Below, one piece after another: positions 15,136 through 23,064 of a DNA stretch of 29,281 nucleotides (position 1 is its first letter; the number at the start of each line of letters is the position of its first letter). The notes below the pieces were generated by a model, which worked only from the letters and a program-made list of their open reading frames with translations, searched no databases and had not been told where the DNA came from. The position numbers and the translations under genes are program-made. The stretch is from SMAG-U1939 sp035763125 (GTDB lineage Bacteria > Chloroflexota > Ktedonobacteria > Ktedonobacterales > JADMIN01), in assembly GCA_035763125.1 (NCBI GenBank), contig DASUBU010000061.1, forward strand, positions 1-29,281. Reading direction: 5' to 3'.

Positions 15136-16356
15136 ATGGACGAGCGACGATCTGTGGGAGGTGCCACACGCTGGGCATGCCATGCGCCCTCGCTGTCCGT
15201 GCTTGTGTGCTTGCTGCTCGCGGGCTGCGCCAGCGCCGCCGCGGGTCGTCCTGCCGGGCACACTCCCACCGTCACCGCCAGCCACACGCGGTTCTCCGCC
15301 TACGTTGATACGCGGCTGGGCTTCAGCCTTGCGCTGCCCGCCGGCTGGACCGCGCTGCCCTCGCCAGCGCTGCGCGCGCGGCCCAATATCGGCGCTGTGG
15401 CGCTCGCCGATCCCAGCCACCCCGGCACGCTCGTGCTCGTCTCCGTGCTGCGCGGAGCCGGGATGGCCGCCGCCTTCGCCGCGCGCGGGACGCCGGATAG
15501 CGCCATTGGTCCGTACCCCGCCTTCATCGCCGACACCGATGCCGCCACCAGCCGCGTGCCGTGCCTGATCCGGATCCTCCTCGCCGGCCAGGACTACGTC
15601 ACCGGAGAAGAGTGCGCCAGGGATGCGCCCGCGCATGCCGCCGCCCTCACAGCGCTGCTCGCTACCTACCTGCCCGCCGCGCCATCGAATGCCGTTCCTC
15701 TCAAGCCTGCGCGGCCCGCGCAAGAAGACTGCGCCACGGCTCAGCACCTCGGTGGCTACGATCCGGCGACGGCGACCTGGGGCCGCATGCTCGCCCGTCC
15801 GCGCGCGACGAGTCCGGCGGTGGGCTGGGGCGCGCTTCAGCCGGGGGTTTTCGTCTGCAGCAACACCGGCTCGCCCGATCGCTATCTGTTCCAATGCACC
15901 GAGCTGGTCAACCGGCTGGACTGGGAGCTCTTCGCGCTGCCCCGATTCACCGGCCACTCCGAGCTGTATTTCGACTATGCCGACGCCACCGGCGCCCACC
16001 CTGGCCAGGTGCGCTCGCTGCTGCCCACCGGCACGTACACCCTCTACGACGACGCGTCGCAGGGCACGAGCGCGTCCGCCCCCGCGCCGGGCGATCTGCT
16101 CATCTTCCAGGACGTGAAGAGTGCCGCCGCCGGCTGGCGCTCAGGCATCCGTGCGGGCACGCTCGGCCACGTCGCGGTCGTCACCGCCGTAGACGCCACC
16201 CACGTCTACATCGCCCAGGAGAACTACAACGACTGGCACTACTTCCTCGCCCTGCCGCTGACCCACACAATCGCCGGCTGGCACATTACCGACCTCAGCG
16301 GACTGCCCAACCGCATCGTCCGCGGCTGGATCCGCTTCGTGGGAATCGGCGTGTGA
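15136..16356 (+). CDS. CHAP-domain lipoprotein (putative peptidoglycan hydrolase)
   Basis: A 406-residue exported protein. The signal segment ends in the lipobox LLAGC (Cys31). Residues about 50-170 (FSAYVDTRLGFSLALPAGW...) resemble the PsbP/DcrB-like fold found in many lipoproteins. The C-terminal part is a CHAP domain: YLFQCTELVNR with nucleophile Cys254, APAPGDLLIFQD, LGHVAVVT with His345, and a following QEN (about 361-363) that would complete the triad. CHAP enzymes cleave peptidoglycan amide bonds, so cell-wall remodelling outside the membrane is the likely role. The ATG at 15136 is chosen over the ATG at 15097 because GGAGCGAG lies 5 bases ahead and the signal peptide then starts cleanly. 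The gene is 78 bp behind the ABC ATPase but functionally unrelated to it. Confidence 0.85.
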   Translation: MDERRSVGGATRWACHAPSLSVLVCLLLAGCASAAAGRPAGHTPTVTASHTRFSAYVDTRLGFSLALPAGWTALPSPALRARPNIGAVALADPSHPGTLVLVSVLRGAGMAAAFAARGTPDSAIGPYPAFIADTDAATSRVPCLIRILLAGQDYVTGEECARDAPAHAAALTALLATYLPAAPSNAVPLKPARPAQEDCATAQHLGGYDPATATWGRMLARPRATSPAVGWGALQPGVFVCSNTGSPDRYLFQCTELVNRLDWELFALPRFTGHSELYFDYADATGAHPGQVRSLLPTGTYTLYDDASQGTSASAPAPGDLLIFQDVKSAAAGWRSGIRAGTLGHVAVVTAVDATHVYIAQENYNDWHYFLALPLTHTIAGWHITDLSGLPNRIVRGWIRFVGIGV

Positions 16357-16462
16357 TGGCGCAGCGCAGGGAAGAGCATCTCGCATCACCCTTCAGAGCG
16401 AGTGAGCGCGCGCCGCGGCCGGCGCGATCTGGCCTCTCTGCTGTGTTGCCGTTTCCTCCGCT

Positions 16463-16483
16463 CCCTCTGCCGTCTTGAGAGGG
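16463..16483 (+). terminator. weak hairpin between convergent genes
   Basis: CCCTCT (16463-16468) pairs with AGAGGG (16478-16483) across a 9-base loop and is followed by CCTTTCA. A second 7-bp GC hairpin lies at 16409-16426. Either could end transcription of the CHAP gene, but neither has a proper T-run. Confidence 0.3.
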
Positions 16484-16543
16484 CCTTTCAGTGCCCGATG
16501 GCGGGCAGCCCTGGACCATTCCGCACGGGAGCTGCTCACTGGG

Positions 16544-17299
16544 TCAGCGATTGTCCGGCAGCACGATCAGCTCCATGTTCTCGAGCACCTGCCGCGCCTG
16601 ACCCTCGAGGAGTATTGCCCCGCGCGCATCCAACGCGCGTGGATCGAAGCCGCCCAGATTGGCGTTGCGCAGATCCGCCCCACGAAAGTCCGCTCGCCGC
16701 AGCGCGGCGCGGTTGAGCGTCGAATCGCGCAGCGTCGCCGCGCGCAGGCTCGCGCCCTCCAGATTCGCCCACTCGAAATCGTTGCCGGTCAGGTCGCACT
16801 GCGCCAGGTTCGCGTCGCGCAGATCGGCGTAGCGCAGCAGACAGCCCGTCACCTTCGCGCCCCCGCCAAAGGACGCTTTGACGAAGCTCGCTCCCAGCGC
16901 GCGCGAGCCGCTGATCGTCGTGTGGGCCAGGTCCGCCTCCTCGAAGAGGCAGCGATCCAGCGTGCAGTCGGAGAACGTGGTGAAGCGTAGCGTGGCCCGC
17001 GCGAAGGTGCAGCCTTGCTCGGTCTCGGCGTCGAAGAACGCGCAGCCGGACAGCTCAGCGCCCGCGAGATCCGCGCCGTCAAAGCGGCAGCGCAGGAAGT
17101 GTGTTCCAGAGCAGCGCAGCCCACCCAGCACAGCGCTACGCAGCGATACATCCACGAAACGGCAGTCGCGCAGCACGGGCGCGTGGGCCTCCAGCTCCGC
17201 CAGATCGGCCTCGACCAGCATACAGCCGGCGAGCAATCCCGTCTCGGCCAGCCGCTGTCGGGCCTCGTCGGCGTCAATGCGCTCCAGCTCGTCGGGCAT
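16544..17299 (-). CDS. pentapeptide-repeat protein
   Basis: A 251-residue protein built largely of A(D/N)LxX-type pentapeptides, clearest in its C-terminal half (ADLRDANLAQCDLTGNDF, ANLEGASLRAATL, ADFRGADLRNANL). More degenerate repeats rich in Cys, Phe and Arg fill the first half. Such repeats fold as a right-handed quadrilateral beta-helix. Some members (Qnr, MfpA) mimic DNA and protect gyrase, but most have no known role and nothing here points to a specific one. No signal peptide or membrane helix. ATG at 17299 is preferred, with GGAGAAG 6 bases ahead; the frame is open to a GTG at 17335. It follows the SnoaL-like gene on the same strand by 48 bp and may be in the same transcript. Confidence 0.85.
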   Translation of the reverse strand: MPDELERIDADEARQRLAETGLLAGCMLVEADLAELEAHAPVLRDCRFVDVSLRSAVLGGLRCSGTHFLRCRFDGADLAGAELSGCAFFDAETEQGCTFARATLRFTTFSDCTLDRCLFEEADLAHTTISGSRALGASFVKASFGGGAKVTGCLLRYADLRDANLAQCDLTGNDFEWANLEGASLRAATLRDSTLNRAALRRADFRGADLRNANLGGFDPRALDARGAILLEGQARQVLENMELIVLPDNR

Positions 17300-17347
17300 C
17301 GCCGCTTCTCCGTTCAGCCCGCCGCGGCGCAGCACTCCACTCCGCGT

Positions 17348-17815
17348 TCAGCTAGCCACGAACCGCACGTCGAGCTGGAGCAGCAGCCCGATGGTGTCGC
17401 GCTCGGCAATACGTGTCTCGATTTGGTCGCCGTCCACAATGTACAAGGTATTGCCTGTCAGGTCCACTCGCACATGGCGCGGCGGGACTGTCAGGTGGAG
17501 ATGAGACAACACCAATGGCCCCGTATGCGTGCCGTACCCGCCCCACCGTACGAAGACGGCCCTGTTCGCGCTCACGATCCTATCAATGTGCATCTTGAAG
17601 TCGGGAAATGCCGTCCTCAGACGAATCAAGTCCGGGCGTAAGGTTTCCGGTGTACGGACGATCTGGGCACACACTGCCATCGCCAGCTCAATATCGGGCT
17701 GATTGTACACTTCATCGAACAATCGCTCGACGAGTGCCCTGCCCCCTCTCGTCGCGTTCTGCCGCCGTGTCGCTGCCATTCTCGATCCACCCCTTGCTCC
17801 GCGCCGCGCAGCCAT
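17348..17815 (-). CDS. SnoaL-like (ester cyclase / NTF2-fold) protein
   Basis: A 155-residue protein. After a basic, Arg/Ala-rich N-terminus of about 25 residues comes the SnoaL pattern: LVERLFDEVYNQPDIELAM, then RPDLIRLRTAFPDFKMHIDRIV, then a VFVRWGGYGTHTGPL strand pair. SnoaL relatives are small alpha+beta barrels including polyketide cyclases and many uncharacterised proteins, so the substrate is unknown and no polyketide genes are nearby. Several in-frame starts exist. The ATG at 17815 is chosen because GAGGAG lies 7 bases in front; ATG at 17779 would remove most of the basic tail. A possible extended -10 lies at 17913-17921. Confidence 0.75.
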   Translation of the reverse strand: MAARRGARGGSRMAATRRQNATRGGRALVERLFDEVYNQPDIELAMAVCAQIVRTPETLRPDLIRLRTAFPDFKMHIDRIVSANRAVFVRWGGYGTHTGPLVLSHLHLTVPPRHVRVDLTGNTLYIVDGDQIETRIAERDTIGLLLQLDVRFVAS

Positions 17816-17912
17816 TGCGCCACTCCTCGCTCCCATCCTGGAGCGCCCTGGCCACTTTGCCCCCTCGCATGCGCGCAGTGTCGCATGAATCCGCGGCGGC
17901 CACGTGCAAGCC

Positions 17913-17921
17913 ATTCTATCA
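17913..17921 (-). promoter_or_regulatory. extended -10 promoter for the SnoaL-like gene
   Basis: On the (-) strand the sequence reads TGATAGAAT, a TG-n-TAGAAT extended -10, about 100 bp upstream of the chosen start codon. No matching -35 was found. Confidence 0.35.
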
Positions 17922-18065
17922 CAGCGCTTGAATGTACACACAGGCGCGATAGGGAGAAGCAAAGCGTGCATGTATGACGCAGGTCCAATGCACCTGACGG
18001 AGAACTTGCGCTGCCGATCCTTCGGGGCAATTCGCTGGCGCTGGAGGGCCGCGTCGCGGTATCGT

Positions 18066-18081
18066 ACGGCTGAACAGCCGT
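18066..18081. promoter_or_regulatory. dyad just ahead of the ribosome binding site of the small membrane protein
   Basis: ACGGCTG-AA-CAGCCGT, a perfect 7-base inverted repeat with a 2-base centre. It ends 6 bases before AAGGAG (18088-18093). It could be an operator, or in RNA a 6-bp stem with a GAAC loop next to the ribosome binding site. Confidence 0.5.
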
Positions 18082-18102
18082 CACTTGAAGGAGTTAACCC
18101 GC

Positions 18103-18576
18103 GTGAAGCGCGCGCTTCGTATCGAGCTGATCGCCGCCAGCGCGGCGCTCGCCCTGGCCCTCGTCGCCGGCCTCTACCTCATCATTACGGCCTTCGTCCA
18201 GCACGAGAGCTGCTACGGCATCCAGTATCCGAAGATTCAGTGTCAGCCGGTTACGGGCCAGAACCTGGCGCAGACCGCCGCGCGCGTGGCCGTGGCCCTC
18301 AGCGTCGTGCTGGTGCTGTATGCCGGGGGCGCACTTGCCGCCTGGGCGCAGCGCCGCGCCGAAAAGCCCGACTCCCGGCTGACCGCCTACATGGCGCTCG
18401 TCACCTGTGCCCTCACCGCGCTCGGGGTCACGCTGCCCGCGGTGTCGGGCGTTGGCTACTTCTTCCTGCCCAGCACAATCCTGATCCTGGCCGCCGCGGT
18501 CGCTGGCCTCCCACCGTTGATCGAGACGTATCGCACGCGTTCTGGTCAGGGCAAAGCCAGCCAGGGCAAACGCTAG
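18103..18576 (+). CDS. small four-helix membrane protein, unrecognised
   Basis: A 157-residue integral membrane protein with four predicted helices (about 6-32, 60-83, 94-114 and 116-140 in this numbering). A short extracytoplasmic loop between helices 1 and 2 carries two cysteines ten residues apart (ESCYGIQYPKIQC), possibly a disulfide. The C-terminal tail is basic and polar with a QGK repeat. I do not recognise a family. The GTG at 18103 is chosen because AAGGAG ends 9 bases before it; a TTG at 18085 in the same frame overlaps that site. Its TAG stop lies within a CTAG shared with the stop of the convergent aldehyde dehydrogenase gene. Confidence 0.75.
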   Translation: MKRALRIELIAASAALALALVAGLYLIITAFVQHESCYGIQYPKIQCQPVTGQNLAQTAARVAVALSVVLVLYAGGALAAWAQRRAEKPDSRLTAYMALVTCALTALGVTLPAVSGVGYFFLPSTILILAAAVAGLPPLIETYRTRSGQGKASQGKR

Positions 18577-20075
18577 GCATCAATCTGCGCGCGCTGGAGC
18601 TTGCCGCTGTAGTCCACGTACACGGCCTTCCACTCGGTGAAGAACTCCATCGCGCCCAGCCCGGCCTCGCGGTGGCCGTTGCCGGTGCCGCGCGTGCCGC
18701 CGAAGGGAAGCTGAATCTCGGCGCCGATCGTGCCGGCGTTGATGTAGACGATGCCGGAGGCCAGCTCGTGCATCGCCGTCTGCGCGGCGTTCACGTCGCG
18801 GGTGAAGATGCTGCTGGAGAGGCCGTACGTGACGCCGTTGTTGACGGCGATCGCCTCGTCCAGCGTATCCACCTCGATCATCGAGAGCACGGGGCCGAAG
18901 ATCTCCTCCTGCGCCACGCGCATCTCGGGCCGCACGCCGCCCAGCAGCGTCGGCTGATAGAAGCTGCCGCGGGCCAGCTCGCCCACTGTCGCCGGTTCGC
19001 CGCCGCAGAGAATCCGCGCGCCATCCGTCCGCGCCACGTCCATGTAGGCGTGCACGCGCTCACGCTGGCCGGCATTGATCAGCGGTCCGACATCGGTATC
19101 CTTCGCCAGCCCATGCCCGAGCCGCAGGCGTGCGATGCGCTCCAGCAGCTTGGATTCGAGCTGCCGCGCCGCCCCACGCTGCACGATGAGCCGGCTGCAC
19201 GCGGTGCAGCGCTGGCCGGTGGTGCCAAAGGCGCTCCACAGGATGCCATCCACCGCCAGATCGAGATCGGCATCATCCATCACGATGATCGCGTTTTTGC
19301 CGCCCAGCTCCAGCGTCACACGCTTGAGCGCCCGCGCCGCTTCGACGTTCACCTCGCGGCCAACGTCGTTCGAGCCGGTGAACGACACGGCGGCCACATC
19401 GGGATGACGCACCAGCGGCATGCCAACCTCCGCGCCGCTGCCCATCACCAGATTGAGCACGCCAGCCGGCAGTCCCGCCTGCTCGAAGACCTCGACGTAC
19501 TTGACTGCTGAGTGCGGCGTGTCGGTGGCGGGTTTGAGCACGACGGTGTTGCCGGCGATCAGGGCCGCCATCGTCTTCCACGAGGGAATGGCGACCGGGA
19601 AGTTCCACGGCGTGATGCAGGCGACAACGCCGATCGGCTCGCGCAGGCCGTAAGCCGCTTTGTTGGGCAGCTCGGAGGGCACGATGGTGCCGAAGAGGCG
19701 GCGCCCCTCGCCAGCCATGTAGTAGGCCATGTCAATGGCCTCTTGCACGTCGCCGCGCGCCTCCACCAGCACCTTGCCCATCTCGCGCGTCAGCGTGCGG
19801 GCGATGTCTTCCTTACGCTCCTCCAGCAGCCGCCCAACGCGGTAGAGGATCTCGCCGCGCTTGGGAGCCGGGGTGCGCCGCCAGCCATCGAAGGCGGCCT
19901 TCGCCGCCGCCACGGCCGCGTCCACGTCGGCCTGTCCCGAGCGCGGGAAGTAGCCGATCAGCTCGCCGTTGGCGGGGTCGTGGTTCTCGCTCGTTCGCCC
20001 CTCCGTCGCGGGCACCCACTCGCCGCCGATATAGTTGCGGAACGTCGTCGTTTCGCTCGTCGCAGCCGTGCTCAT
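18573..20075 (-). CDS. NAD(P)-dependent aldehyde dehydrogenase family protein
   Basis: A 500-residue enzyme of normal family length. Key residues are all visible: PWNFP with Asn158, the cofactor lysine in VLKPA (K181), FTGS before the nucleotide-binding helix, general base Glu256 in LELGGKN, and nucleophile Cys290 in GQRCTA. The EEIFGPV motif and a C-terminal PFGG segment are also present. Together these support oxidation of an aldehyde to the carboxylic acid in the cytoplasm. The specific substrate is uncertain; the C-terminal GTIGAEIQLPFGGTRGTG pattern resembles semialdehyde dehydrogenases, but this is only a similarity of memory. ATG at 20075 has AAGGGAGAG about 8 bases in front. It is divergent from ftsQ across a 356-bp region and convergent with the small membrane protein gene, sharing CTAG. 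Confidence 0.93.
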   Translation of the reverse strand: MSTAATSETTTFRNYIGGEWVPATEGRTSENHDPANGELIGYFPRSGQADVDAAVAAAKAAFDGWRRTPAPKRGEILYRVGRLLEERKEDIARTLTREMGKVLVEARGDVQEAIDMAYYMAGEGRRLFGTIVPSELPNKAAYGLREPIGVVACITPWNFPVAIPSWKTMAALIAGNTVVLKPATDTPHSAVKYVEVFEQAGLPAGVLNLVMGSGAEVGMPLVRHPDVAAVSFTGSNDVGREVNVEAARALKRVTLELGGKNAIIVMDDADLDLAVDGILWSAFGTTGQRCTACSRLIVQRGAARQLESKLLERIARLRLGHGLAKDTDVGPLINAGQRERVHAYMDVARTDGARILCGGEPATVGELARGSFYQPTLLGGVRPEMRVAQEEIFGPVLSMIEVDTLDEAIAVNNGVTYGLSSSIFTRDVNAAQTAMHELASGIVYINAGTIGAEIQLPFGGTRGTGNGHREAGLGAMEFFTEWKAVYVDYSGKLQRAQIDA

Positions 20076-20431
20076 CGCGTCGCTCTCCCTTCTCTCGTAC
20101 ACGCGCTCTGGCATGCCCGGCGCATCATAAGCCGCCGCGCATCATGCGCTGTACGCTCTTCATCAGCTTACCAGCCTCGGCAAGCTGCGGAGCAACCCAC
20201 CACAATCGCCTCATATGTTACAGACCCACCGATGCCTCCACTCATATAGCTATCACAAATCGGCTAGGAGCCTAACACATGCCGGCGTTGCATGCTTCGG
20301 GCAGACGGAGAGCGTGCTCCATATCATCACCTCCATAGGTCGTCATTCCGGCATCCCATGTGCGTTACGTGTCGGCAGGGTCTGGCCAGCGGCGAGACGA
20401 AATGCCCTGGCACGAGGGAGCAGCCGAGACG
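20076..20431. other. 356-bp divergent intergenic region
   Basis: This stretch lies between the aldehyde dehydrogenase and ftsQ starts and includes a patch around 20205-20285 that is clearly less GC-rich than the surroundings. It must hold promoters for one or both genes, but I could not find a convincing -35/-10 pair. No RNA gene was recognised. Confidence 0.5.
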
Positions 20432-21604
20432 ATGGGCAAGCGGCAGCACAACCGGCGAGACGACCGGCGACAGGCGCACGTCAATGCGCACAGCGCAGGC
20501 CGTGGGCGTGTGCTGCCGTTCCCGCTACGCCGCGCCGCGCCGCACGCTCCCGCGCCGCAACCCCGCTCACGCCAGCGGCCAGCTGGCAGCGTGGGCACCG
20601 ACCTGCTCGCGGGCCAAGAGCTGCCCCAGGCGAGGGCGCAGCACACGGCGCCACGCGTGCACAAAGCGCTCTCCGCGCCATCTCTGCCGGCTGGCGGGCG
20701 GGCGCCCAGCGACGTCTTCCGCCCAGCAGCGACCACACCAGCTGGCGCAACCAGGCCATCACCAGTGGATGCCAGCAGCCGCAAGCGCAACCTTCCTCGG
20801 CGCCTCGCGCTGCTTACGCTTGTCTGCGCGCAGGTGCTCTTCGCGGTCGTGGCGCTCTGGGCCGCCACCTCGCCCTACTGGCAGGTGCGCCACGTGCGCG
20901 TCGAAGGAACAGATGATGCGATCGTGCTGCGCGCCATCGAGGCCCTGCCGCTCACTGGCTGCAACATCTTCCGCTGCGATCTGGCCGCCCGCGTGCGCCG
21001 TGTGGAGGCGCTGCCAGCCGTCGCCCGCGCTGGCATCCGCACCGCCTATCCTGACACGCTAGTTGTGACTGTGATCCTGCGCCGGCCCGCGCTCCTATGG
21101 AGCACGCCCTCCGCCCAGCTCGTCATCGCCAGCGACGGCACTGTCCTTGGCACACCCGACAGCGACGCTGCCTACGCCAGCGCCGCCCTGGTGCAGGTCC
21201 GCGACGCCACTGGTGCCGCCTTCGGCGGTCGGACGCCGGCGGCCGGGTCACAACTTTCACCCACGCTCGTCGAAATGGCAGGCCAGTTGCGCAAGGGAGT
21301 GCAGGAGGTGCTCGGCGATGGCTGGACGCTCGCCTATACCACGGACACCGGCTTTGTCGCGGCGAGCGCGGACGGCAGACAGGTGGACTTCGGTACACCG
21401 CGCGATGCCGCCCAGGCCGCCAGCGACTCGGGGTCGGTCGCGTCGCTGTTGTCGGACCCTACATCCCAGCAGGTCGCTCAGGGCGTGCAGACGCAGCTTG
21501 CCGAGCTGCGCGCTCTGCTGCATCAGCTCGGTGGAGCGGCCAGGCAGGCGGTCCTAATTGACCTGCGCTGGGGTGGACACCCCTTCTACCGGCTCGCCGG
21601 CTGA
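20432..21604 (+). CDS. ftsQ: cell division protein FtsQ/DivIB
   Basis: About 390 residues. A long cytoplasmic N-terminus (1-120) is basic and Pro/Ala-rich. A single membrane helix follows (about 124-145, LALLTLVCAQVLFAVVALWA). Next comes a POTRA domain (about 150-222) with VRHVRVEGTDDAIVLRAI and the AVARAGIRTAYPDTLVVTV pattern, then a beta domain. FtsQ links early and late division proteins at the septum. The start is uncertain: ATG at 20432 (GAGGGAG 12 bases ahead), ATG at 20402 or GTG at 20360 are all in frame. The POTRA domain and the position directly before ftsA and ftsZ make the identity firm despite low sequence conservation. Two cysteines in the POTRA region (GCNIFRC) are unusual for the family. 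Confidence 0.85.
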   Translation: MGKRQHNRRDDRRQAHVNAHSAGRGRVLPFPLRRAAPHAPAPQPRSRQRPAGSVGTDLLAGQELPQARAQHTAPRVHKALSAPSLPAGGRAPSDVFRPAATTPAGATRPSPVDASSRKRNLPRRLALLTLVCAQVLFAVVALWAATSPYWQVRHVRVEGTDDAIVLRAIEALPLTGCNIFRCDLAARVRRVEALPAVARAGIRTAYPDTLVVTVILRRPALLWSTPSAQLVIASDGTVLGTPDSDAAYASAALVQVRDATGAAFGGRTPAAGSQLSPTLVEMAGQLRKGVQEVLGDGWTLAYTTDTGFVAASADGRQVDFGTPRDAAQAASDSGSVASLLSDPTSQQVAQGVQTQLAELRALLHQLGGAARQAVLIDLRWGGHPFYRLAG

Positions 21605-21708
21605 GCGGTGCTCGTACGGTTGGCAGCGCGATCAGGTGAATGGGCGCAGGTGGAGCCTGTGGGAGCAGGACGCCAAGGAGCGGGCGGCGATGAAGGAGAG
21701 GACAGAGC

Positions 21709-22950
21709 ATGGGAGGGCCACCAACTCATCTGTGCGCCGGACTTGACGTGGGCGCCACCAAAGTCGCGCTGCTTGTCGCCGCTCGCGAGCCCGATGGCGT
21801 TGTGCGCTACGTCGAGGCGGCGTACATCGAGGCACGCGGCCTGCGCGACGGCGTCGTCGTAGACCTGGCTAGCGTGACCGAAGCTGTCGAGCAGGCGATC
21901 TACCTGGTGGAAGAGCGCCTGGGCCGACGCCTCCCGCCGCTCTGCCTGGCTGTCAGCGGCCGCCACCTGCAAAGCCAGAATCTGCGTGGCGAGGTCACTA
22001 TCACGCCGTTGGGCCGCGAGATCACCGCCGAGGATGTCACGCGGGCCATCGCGGAGGCGCGTGGCGGGCTGCGCCTGGGCGAGAACCGCGAGCTCCTACA
22101 CGAGATTCCGCGGGCCTACATGGTGGACAATCAGGTCGGCGTGCAGGACCCTCGCGGCATGGCCGGCCGCAGCCTGGACGTCGAGGTGCACTATGTCAGC
22201 GCGGCGGCTACTACGCTGCAGAACCTGCTCAAATGCGTACGCCAGGGGCGCGGCCAGCCGGAGCTGGTAGTCGCCGCCCCCCTCGCCGCCGCTGAAGCCG
22301 TCCGCGATCTCCATCCTGACGCGCAGTGCCTGGCAGTCGCTGATATCGGCGCCGACATCACCAGCTTCTCTATTGCCATCGCCGGCTCCGTCTGGCTGAG
22401 TGACGTGATAGCCGAGGGCGGCAACGCGCTCACCCGTGAGCTGGCTGCGCAGTTCAAAGTGCCAGGCGTCACAGCCGAGGAGCTCAAGCTGCGGCACGGT
22501 CACTGCGACCCATCGCATGTCGAGGAGTGCGCCCTGATCGAGCTAGCCGACACCGATGGCGTCGCGGAGGTTGTGCCGCGGGCCGAGGTGGCCCGTGTCC
22601 TCCAGCAGCGCGCGTATCGCTTCGCCGATCTGCTCGCCGAGCGCCTGGAGGAAGCCCGCGAGCTAGGCGTCGAGCCAGAGGCACTGGTGTTGACGGGCGG
22701 AGGCGCCGCGCTGCCAGGGCTGGATACCTTGCTCGCGCACGGTCTGGATCTGCCCGTCTACCGGGCCGGGCCGAGCGGCATCGCGGGCCTGCCAGCCGTC
22801 TTCGCCGCGCCCGCCTTCAGCACGGCCGCTGGTTTGGTGCTCTGGCAGGCGCGCTACGCGCCAGGGGGAGGCGTCGCCGCGCGCAAGAAGCGCCCGCTGT
22901 CGGGGTTCAGGGCAGGCCTGCGGCGCGCGTTCCATACCGTGCTGCCGTGA
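21709..22950 (+). CDS. ftsA: cell division protein FtsA
   Basis: A 413-residue actin-like ATPase that tethers FtsZ filaments to the membrane. Visible elements are phosphate 1 LDVGATKV (12-19), phosphate 2 ADIGADITSFS (211-221), the adenosine motif TGGGAALPG (329-337), and a basic amphipathic C-terminal helix (LSGFRAGLRRAFHTVL, 397-412) that serves as membrane anchor. The length is typical. The FtsA-specific 1C region lies around 80-160. ATG at 21709 is supported by AAGGAGAGG 7 bases ahead. It starts 104 bp after ftsQ and ends 114 bp before ftsZ, consistent with one division operon. Confidence 0.95.
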   Translation: MGGPPTHLCAGLDVGATKVALLVAAREPDGVVRYVEAAYIEARGLRDGVVVDLASVTEAVEQAIYLVEERLGRRLPPLCLAVSGRHLQSQNLRGEVTITPLGREITAEDVTRAIAEARGGLRLGENRELLHEIPRAYMVDNQVGVQDPRGMAGRSLDVEVHYVSAAATTLQNLLKCVRQGRGQPELVVAAPLAAAEAVRDLHPDAQCLAVADIGADITSFSIAIAGSVWLSDVIAEGGNALTRELAAQFKVPGVTAEELKLRHGHCDPSHVEECALIELADTDGVAEVVPRAEVARVLQQRAYRFADLLAERLEEARELGVEPEALVLTGGGAALPGLDTLLAHGLDLPVYRAGPSGIAGLPAVFAAPAFSTAAGLVLWQARYAPGGGVAARKKRPLSGFRAGLRRAFHTVLP

Positions 22951-23064
22951 CGTGAGACGAGGTGGCGCCCGTAGGCATGGCCAACGTTGACGTGGCACAG
23001 GCGCGAGCAGCGATGGAAACAGGACATCGCCACGATACCCGGAGTGGTCCGAAAGGTGGAGAGC

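Noticed and set aside
14809..15999. 396-codon (-) frame opposite the ABC ATPase end and CHAP lipoprotein
   Set aside because: Low-complexity Gly/Arg translation; both (+) strand genes are well supported.
17904..19511. 535-codon (+) frame across the small membrane protein and antisense to the aldehyde dehydrogenase
   Set aside because: It overlaps two supported genes and its translation is Arg/Ala/His-rich with no recognisable domain.
20205..20300. Possible promoter for ftsQ in the less GC-rich patch
   Set aside because: TTACAG and TATA-like hexamers are present but not at acceptable spacing, so no call was made.
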